Below, piece after piece: positions 16,136 to 18,824 of a DNA stretch of 18,824 nucleotides. Numbering within the stretch: position 1 is the stretch's first letter; every line of letters begins with the position of its first letter. The notes beneath the pieces were generated by a model. The model had not been told where the DNA came from, searched no databases, and saw only the letters and a program-made list of their open reading frames with translations. The stretch spans positions 1 to 18,824 of the forward strand of contig SYFN01000130.1 in NCBI GenBank assembly GCA_005800405.1, in the 5' to 3' direction. A program made the position numbers and the translations under genes. The stretch comes from Burkholderiales bacterium (lineage in GTDB: Bacteria; Pseudomonadota; Gammaproteobacteria; Burkholderiales; Burkholderiaceae_D).

Positions 16136-16998
16136 TTACTCGTTGAAGAATGCCATGAGTCGCTGCGCCAGTTCTTCAGGCTGTTCTTCCGGGACGAAGT
16201 GACCGCAGTTTGCTATCATGCCGCCGCGCACATCGAGCGCGACTCGACGCATCGATTTGAGTACTTCCATGCGCCGTCCCCAACTCTCTGCCCCACCCAA
16301 TGCCAGCACAGGCATGGGCAGTTTGAAGCGCGCAATCATCGCCTCATTGTCGGAAATATCCTGTGGGACCGCGCGGTAGTAAGCAAAACCCGCCGCAAGT
16401 GATTCAGGATTACGGTAGCAGCGTAAAAATTCTTCAATCACTTCATCAGTCATCACCTCAGCGAGATGCGCGAAGGTGCGATAAAACCAGCCCAGATAAA
16501 CCGCCTCCCGGCCCGTGACCAGTGCCTCAGGTAATCCCAGTGTGCGATGGAAAGCATGATGCCAGCGCTTACCCCCCTGACTGATGTCGGGACCGCCATC
16601 TCCGGGAATGGTGACATCAATGATGGCCAGTTTTTTTACTGCATCCGGAGGATGCGCTGCCAGCGCATAGGCGGTAGGGCCACCCCAATCATGACCGACG
16701 AGATAAAAATTCTCAAGTTTCAGCTCGTGATGCACCAGCTCCCACACATCATTCGCGACGGTTTTTTTTCGTAACCACTGGTGGGGCAGGACGTATCCCC
16801 GAGGCCGCGCAGATCCGGTGCGATCACGCGATAGTGGGGAGCGAGCTTGTCGATAATGTGGCGCCACTCATACCAGGTTTGGGGCCAGCCATGTAACAGC
16901 ACTACCGGATAGCCCTCGCCGGCTACCACATAGTGCATCCGTACTTCGGATAAATCTACGTAATGATGGGTGAGGCTTTTTATGCCTGTGGCACTCAT
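16136..16998 (-). pseudogene. Epoxide hydrolase-like alpha/beta hydrolase, frameshifted at an A8 run
   Basis: The composite of about 287 residues is an alpha/beta hydrolase of the epoxide hydrolase/haloacetate dehalogenase group. It has the oxyanion motif HGWPQTW (36-42), nucleophile elbow GHDWGG (Asp104 in the composite), and a cap segment WHHAFHRTLGLPEALVTGRE typical of epoxide hydrolases. An acid region ALGGAESWG and the catalytic His in NCGHFVPEEQPEEL complete the set. On the minus strand GAAAAAAAACCG (T8 at 16762-16769 of the plus strand) puts the first 79 residues in one frame and the rest (TVANDVWELVHHEL onward) in another. Nine A would restore EKKTVANDV. As read, a 92-residue truncated product results. 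The start codon overlaps the stop of the upstream gene (ATGA), so it ends a tightly coupled operon. Sequencing error, phase variation or transcriptional slippage are alternatives to true loss. Confidence 0.85.
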
Positions 16999-17300
16999 CG
17001 TTTCACCGTCATTGGGAAATCTTTCAGCAATTTCTCGCAGAGCGCCTCCTTGCCCATTTTGGTGCTCAATCCATCAAAGGTGGCATCCCCCATCAGGAAT
17101 AATTTTTTCGAGGCTTCCTTGCCCTTTTTTTCCATGCAGATCTGGGAATCCTGCTGAAAGCGAAAGCCGTAGTAGGAGAAGGGGCAGTTTTTTTTCGCCT
17201 TGGTCAACAGGCCATCCATCTTGATCAGATCATCACAGTGATCGGCATAGGCTGCGGGGAGGGTTGCCAGCAATGTCCACAGGAGAACAATTTTCTTCAT
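16995..17300 (-). CDS. Small secreted four-cysteine protein, unknown function
   Basis: This 101-residue precursor has a Sec signal peptide (MKKIVLLWTLLATLPAAYA, likely cleavage after residue 19). The mature part of about 82 residues is rich in Lys and holds four cysteines (22, 39, 55, 88), enough for two disulfides in the periplasm. I do not recognise a family. The stop overlaps the start of the hydrolase gene (ATGA at 16995-16998), and the start lies 24 nt after the exported methyltransferase gene, so it sits in the middle of an operon. A weak GAG element precedes the ATG. Confidence 0.8.
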   Translation of the reverse strand: MKKIVLLWTLLATLPAAYADHCDDLIKMDGLLTKAKKNCPFSYYGFRFQQDSQICMEKKGKEASKKLFLMGDATFDGLSTKMGKEALCEKLLKDFPMTVKR

Positions 17301-17324
17301 GATTCTCGGGCGGGGTTTTGATAG

Positions 17325-18077
17325 CTATTTTTTTAGAATCACCAGGTGTTGCCAGGGAAGCGAGGATACGGTGCGGACCCACTGCAGACCCAGCAGCGAG
17401 GCCTCTTTTTTGATTTGTGCTTCGCTCATTTTATGCTGCGGCTTGATCGGTACTCTGGCATCCTCCGCCTTAAATTCTACCAATGCGATCAACCCCCCGT
17501 TCTTGAGCGCGCGGCTGATACAGCCCATGGTTTCGATGGGATAGAGCAGCTCATGATAAACATCGACAAACAGCGCAAGATCAATGCTCTCGGCCGGGAG
17601 TTTGCAATCCGTTTCGGTGGCGAGCACGGTATCAATATTGGAGATTTTTGATTCAGCGATCTGCTTTTTGAGCAGAGTGATCATCTCGGGCTGTACATCG
17701 ACCGCGATCACCCGACCACCGGGCGCAAGACGAGGTGCGATTTTTCGACTGTAGTAACCACTGCCTGCACCGATATCAGCGACGACCATGCCCGGTCGGA
17801 GCGGGAGCAGAGGCAGCAGCAGGTCCGGTCTTTCCTCTGTGCTGCGTTCGACGCGTTCCAGCCAAGCTGCGCCATGCCAACTCATCACTTGCGCAATTTC
17901 CCGACCCGCAAAAGATTTGCCCGTACCGCCAGGCGTGGGCGCGATCTTGCTATAGGAAAGCGTGCCGTCGGCACTCGCGCCGAGCGTGGATCCAAGAAGC
18001 GCAAATGTAATAACGAGATTGCTGACACAGCGTTGGTAGTGTTTGGGCATGCTTGATATTTTTCTGCGCAGTTGCAT
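17325..18077 (-). CDS. SAM-dependent methyltransferase with N-terminal signal peptide
   Basis: This 250-residue protein is a class I methyltransferase: motif I VADIGAGSGYYS (99-110), acidic Asp127 (VIAVDVQPEM), ETDCKLP, motif LFVDVYHEL (169-177) and a C-terminal WVRTVSSLPWQHLVIL strand pair. The N-terminus carries a hydrophobic signal-like segment (about 20-36, NLVITFALLGSTLGASADG) after basic residues, with AxA-like cleavage near 34-36. Export of a SAM enzyme is surprising, because SAM is cytoplasmic. Alternatively it is anchored or the segment is not a signal. Start may be the ATG at 18077 or the one at 18050, which gives a more typical signal peptide; neither has a good Shine-Dalgarno. It lies 26 nt behind a lipoprotein gene and 24 nt before the four-cysteine protein gene. 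Confidence 0.85.
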   Translation of the reverse strand: MQLRRKISSMPKHYQRCVSNLVITFALLGSTLGASADGTLSYSKIAPTPGGTGKSFAGREIAQVMSWHGAAWLERVERSTEERPDLLLPLLPLRPGMVVADIGAGSGYYSRKIAPRLAPGGRVIAVDVQPEMITLLKKQIAESKISNIDTVLATETDCKLPAESIDLALFVDVYHELLYPIETMGCISRALKNGGLIALVEFKAEDARVPIKPQHKMSEAQIKKEASLLGLQWVRTVSSLPWQHLVILKK

Positions 18078-18103
18078 TGGCGCGCGCTAACTGGTGCGTG
18101 GGT

Positions 18104-18295
18104 TTACTCTTTATTACGAAATTTTTCTTTGCACTCGTCAGCCAGTTTGCGGAACTGACGATCATTTTTACCGGTACGAGACGCCTGTAGCATGCAGTCG
18201 TTATAATTCTTGGGGCCTATATCACAGGCTGTCAGAACTACGATCGCAGCCATACTCACAGACGCACATCGAAGGAGAGCATTAGGGTACTTCAT
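18104..18295 (-). CDS. Small lipoprotein with paired cysteines
   Basis: This 63-residue precursor has a lipoprotein signal: hydrophobic segment SMAAIVVLTAC with lipobox LTAC (Cys24). The mature part of 40 residues contains Cys34 and Cys55, spaced 20 residues apart (YNDCMLQASR ... LADECKEKF), a pattern seen in small envelope proteins. It is rich in Lys/Arg and ends at TAA. No known function. The 26-nt gap to the exported methyltransferase gene suggests that it opens a four-gene envelope operon running to 16136. AGAAAG is the only, weak, ribosome-binding-like element. Confidence 0.75.
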   Translation of the reverse strand: MKYPNALLRCASVSMAAIVVLTACDIGPKNYNDCMLQASRTGKNDRQFRKLADECKEKFRNKE

Positions 18296-18395
18296 CTTTC
18301 TAATCTGACTGTTTTGAACAAATTTGGTCGGTGTTCGGCGAACGCATTTATTCTAGGCGAAATTTTTAATGGTGACCTGCTTCCAGAGGCGATAC
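18296..18395. other. Short intergenic region before the lipoprotein operon
   Basis: 100 bp between the FrhB-like gene and the lipoprotein gene, both on the minus strand. It holds TAGAAT (18355-18350, minus), a possible -10, followed by the palindrome GTTCGGCGAAC (18333-18343) at an operator-like place. No acceptable -35 is seen, and no terminator. Confidence 0.35.
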
Positions 18396-18824
18396 CTACG
18401 AGCGACCTTGGTCGGTTGGTGCTTGTTCACTGGCTTCCGGGCTTAATCCATAGGGCTCGACCAGCGGCCAGATATGGGGTGGAGCCATCGAGCGCAAGCG
18501 GGCGGGTTGCTCCCGGCGCAGATGAATCACCGTCTCGATCGCCTTCATTTCCACTCGGGCGCGGGCAAATTCCAGTCCCCGGGGTCCGATGCGCGGCATC
18601 AGCCAGCCGACGATGGGGTGTAGCCAGTTGGGCATTTTGCGCAGCGGTAGTCCACCAGCAGCCCGCAGCGTGTTCTGCATGAAGCCCCGGACAGGCCCCT
18701 GTCGCTTGCCGGCGGTTTGCGGCGCTTCCAGCCTCACCTCATCTTTCAGAAGATCCAGAATTTCTTCGCCACGTTCATTACGCACAAGCAGCCATTGCTG
18801 CCCTTGTCCGCCCATGTAGCCTAC
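18396..18824 (-). CDS. C-terminal part of a possible FrhB-like (F420 hydrogenase/dehydrogenase beta) protein
   Basis: The frame is open from the window edge (VGYMGGQGQQWLLVRNERGE) to TAG at 18396-18398, giving 142 residues. The sequence resembles, as far as I can recall, the C-terminal domain of coenzyme F420 hydrogenase/dehydrogenase beta-subunit-like flavin/iron-sulfur proteins found in proteobacteria, with GFMQNTLRAAGGLPLRKMPN and MPRIGPRGLEFARARVEMKA as conserved-looking blocks. The Fe-S cysteines and FrhB N-terminal domain would be outside the window, so the family is not proven here. It is complete at the 3' end and shows no damage. Confidence 0.5.
   Translation of the reverse strand, partial: VGYMGGQGQQWLLVRNERGEEILDLLKDEVRLEAPQTAGKRQGPVRGFMQNTLRAAGGLPLRKMPNWLHPIVGWLMPRIGPRGLEFARARVEMKAIETVIHLRREQPARLRSMAPPHIWPLVEPYGLSPEASEQAPTDQGRS

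Noticed and set aside
8457..16998. Reassigned genetic code with TAA as sense codon
   Set aside because: TAA ends glyA, fbpA, the zinc-ribbon methyltransferase, the EF-hand gene and the lipoprotein gene in this same window.
18333..18343. Palindrome GTTCGGCGAAC as an SOS (LexA) box
   Set aside because: Spacing and orientation do not match GTTC-N7-GTTC, CTG-N10-CAG or CGAAC-N4-GTTCG consensus sites; only noted as a palindrome.

Overview
The window looks like chromosomal DNA of a Gram-negative proteobacterium, most likely a betaproteobacterium of moderate GC content. This is inferred from an FbpABC-type iron importer under a Fur box, a GGDEF/EAL sensor, several Sec-exported and lipoprotein precursors, and general protein similarity. 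No 16S or other taxonomic marker is present, so the assignment stays tentative.

Layout. (1) 1-1650: the 3' end of glyA and a complete serine-glyoxylate aminotransferase gene (sgaA), closed by a strong terminator with a UUCG tetraloop. The pair interconverts glycine, serine and glyoxylate. (2) About 1650-4290: a gene-poor, visibly more AT-rich stretch with an orphan zinc-ribbon methyltransferase, an exported EF-hand protein (minus strand) and a possible IS-derived inverted repeat. It looks acquired or rearranged. (3) 4290-8224: an iron(III) ABC importer operon (fbpA-fbpB-fbpC). Its promoter is covered by a Fur box and followed by a long, structured leader. (4) 8457-11101: a membrane sensor/PAS/GGDEF/EAL gene broken by a -1 frameshift in a T run and by a TAA replacing the Glu of the EAL motif. 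(5) 11383-13947 (minus): a cation P-type ATPase gene with two in-frame TAA codons and a mutated hinge Asp. (6) 14126-16070: a DUF4337-like membrane protein and a beta-CASP metallo-beta-lactamase-fold nuclease, divergent from the ATPase. (7) 18295-16136 (minus): a compact set encoding a small lipoprotein, an exported SAM-dependent methyltransferase, a small secreted four-cysteine protein and an epoxide-hydrolase-like alpha/beta hydrolase. The hydrolase is frameshifted at an A8 run. (8) The right edge holds the 3' end of a gene that may encode an FrhB-like (F420 hydrogenase/dehydrogenase beta subunit) protein.

Three large genes (c-di-GMP enzyme, P-type ATPase, hydrolase) carry five disrupting lesions within about 8.5 kb, yet the coding sequence around each lesion is well preserved. 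Both frameshifts are single-base losses in homopolymers, and all three nonsense codons are TAA. Recent pseudogenisation, sequencing error and recoding are the competing explanations. Since TAA ends several intact genes here, genome-wide reassignment of TAA is unlikely. I see no tRNA, rRNA, CRISPR array or complete insertion sequence. The most noteworthy signals are the lesion pattern, the Fur-controlled structured leader and the exported-protein operon on the minus strand.
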